Of a stretch of 64,000 nucleotides of DNA, positions 63,678 through 64,000 are shown piece by piece (within the stretch, counting starts at the first letter, position 1; each line of letters begins with the position of its first letter). This stretch comes from Zerene cesonia (taxonomy: Eukaryota; Arthropoda; Insecta; Lepidoptera; Pieridae). The notes below the pieces were generated by a model. It had not been told where the DNA came from, made no database searches, and worked only from the letters and a program-made list of their open reading frames with translations. Both the position numbers and the translations under genes were made by a program. The DNA is taken from NCBI RefSeq assembly GCF_012273895.1, contig NC_052104.1:3162001-3226000 (forward strand), read 5' to 3'.

Positions 63678-63740
63678 TCATCATCATCAGCCCATATATG
63701 TTTACCCTGCTGGGACACAGGCCTCCTATGAGGAGATAAT
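63678..63740 (+). mobile_element. Repeat family B, short fragment
   Basis: ATCATCATCAGCCCATATAT followed by CTGCTGGGACACAGGCCTCC: the left edge only of the copy at 45058. Confidence 0.6.
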
Positions 63741-64000
63741 GATGATAGAAACTGTACTGTAATTGTTAATCTTCACATAAGAATGCTTCAATGCGTATTA
63801 CGATAATTAAATTAAGATTATCTTTGAACGTCAGTGAGCAATGAGTTGCCGACAAAGGCATTCATTTTCTTCAAATTTCAATTGAGAACGAGAAAATTTA
63901 TTCCTCAATAATATGTTTGCCTAGCAACTCCGTAAAGATGTATCTAAGAGCAAAGTTTTAATCCGAGTCTGAAATGGTTAGGACATTGTGAAAAGCACTG

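Larger units (their letters stand above)
63372..64000. other. Non-coding end of window with repeats
   Basis: SINE-like family A and B pieces and AT-rich DNA. No exon recognised. Confidence 0.55.

Overview
The window is nuclear DNA of an insect, almost certainly a moth or butterfly. It is AT-rich, genes are split into small exons by GT-AG introns, and the repeats are of types typical of Lepidoptera: Helitron-like elements ending in CTAG behind a GC hairpin, poly(A)-tailed and tRNA-derived SINEs, a fragment of an RTE-like LINE, and Penelope-like fold-back pieces. There are four N runs: 1-68, and three of exactly 1000 bases (1525-2524, 13195-14194, 45861-46860). Species cannot be told.

The host gene lies on the minus strand and runs across most of the window. 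Five exons can be joined in frame: 59930-60156, 23990-24146, 22180-22239, 14756-14844 and 8737-8859, with a sixth candidate at 7404-7475. They encode the second half of one CUB domain, a linker and one complete CUB domain with its four cysteines. The best guess is the insect orthologue of suppressor of lurcher protein 1 (SOL-1), an extracellular or membrane CUB protein that assists ionotropic glutamate receptors. Both ends of the gene lie outside the readable sequence.

The intron between the first two of these exons is 35.8 kb. On its opposite (plus) strand it holds a cluster of four small genes for predicted secreted proteins: nested gene 1 (27901-32423), nested gene 2 (34367-37046), nested gene 3 (42247-43697) and nested gene 4 (45711-47681). 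All four start with a 12-16 codon signal-peptide exon, and all their introns are phase 0. Genes 3 and 4 are tandem duplicates, with identical 174-nt second exons and a shared block before the start codon. Gene 2 carries two copies of what looks like the same helical module, one per exon. Gene 1 is different: a glycosylation-site-rich exon followed by an extremely acidic tail. I recognise none of these proteins; this cluster is the most novel thing in the window. Gene 4 has a Helitron in or just after its first exon and may be decaying.

The 3' end of another minus-strand gene may lie at 63274-63371. The rest is intronic or intergenic DNA with repeats. No functional tRNA, rRNA or CRISPR array was seen.
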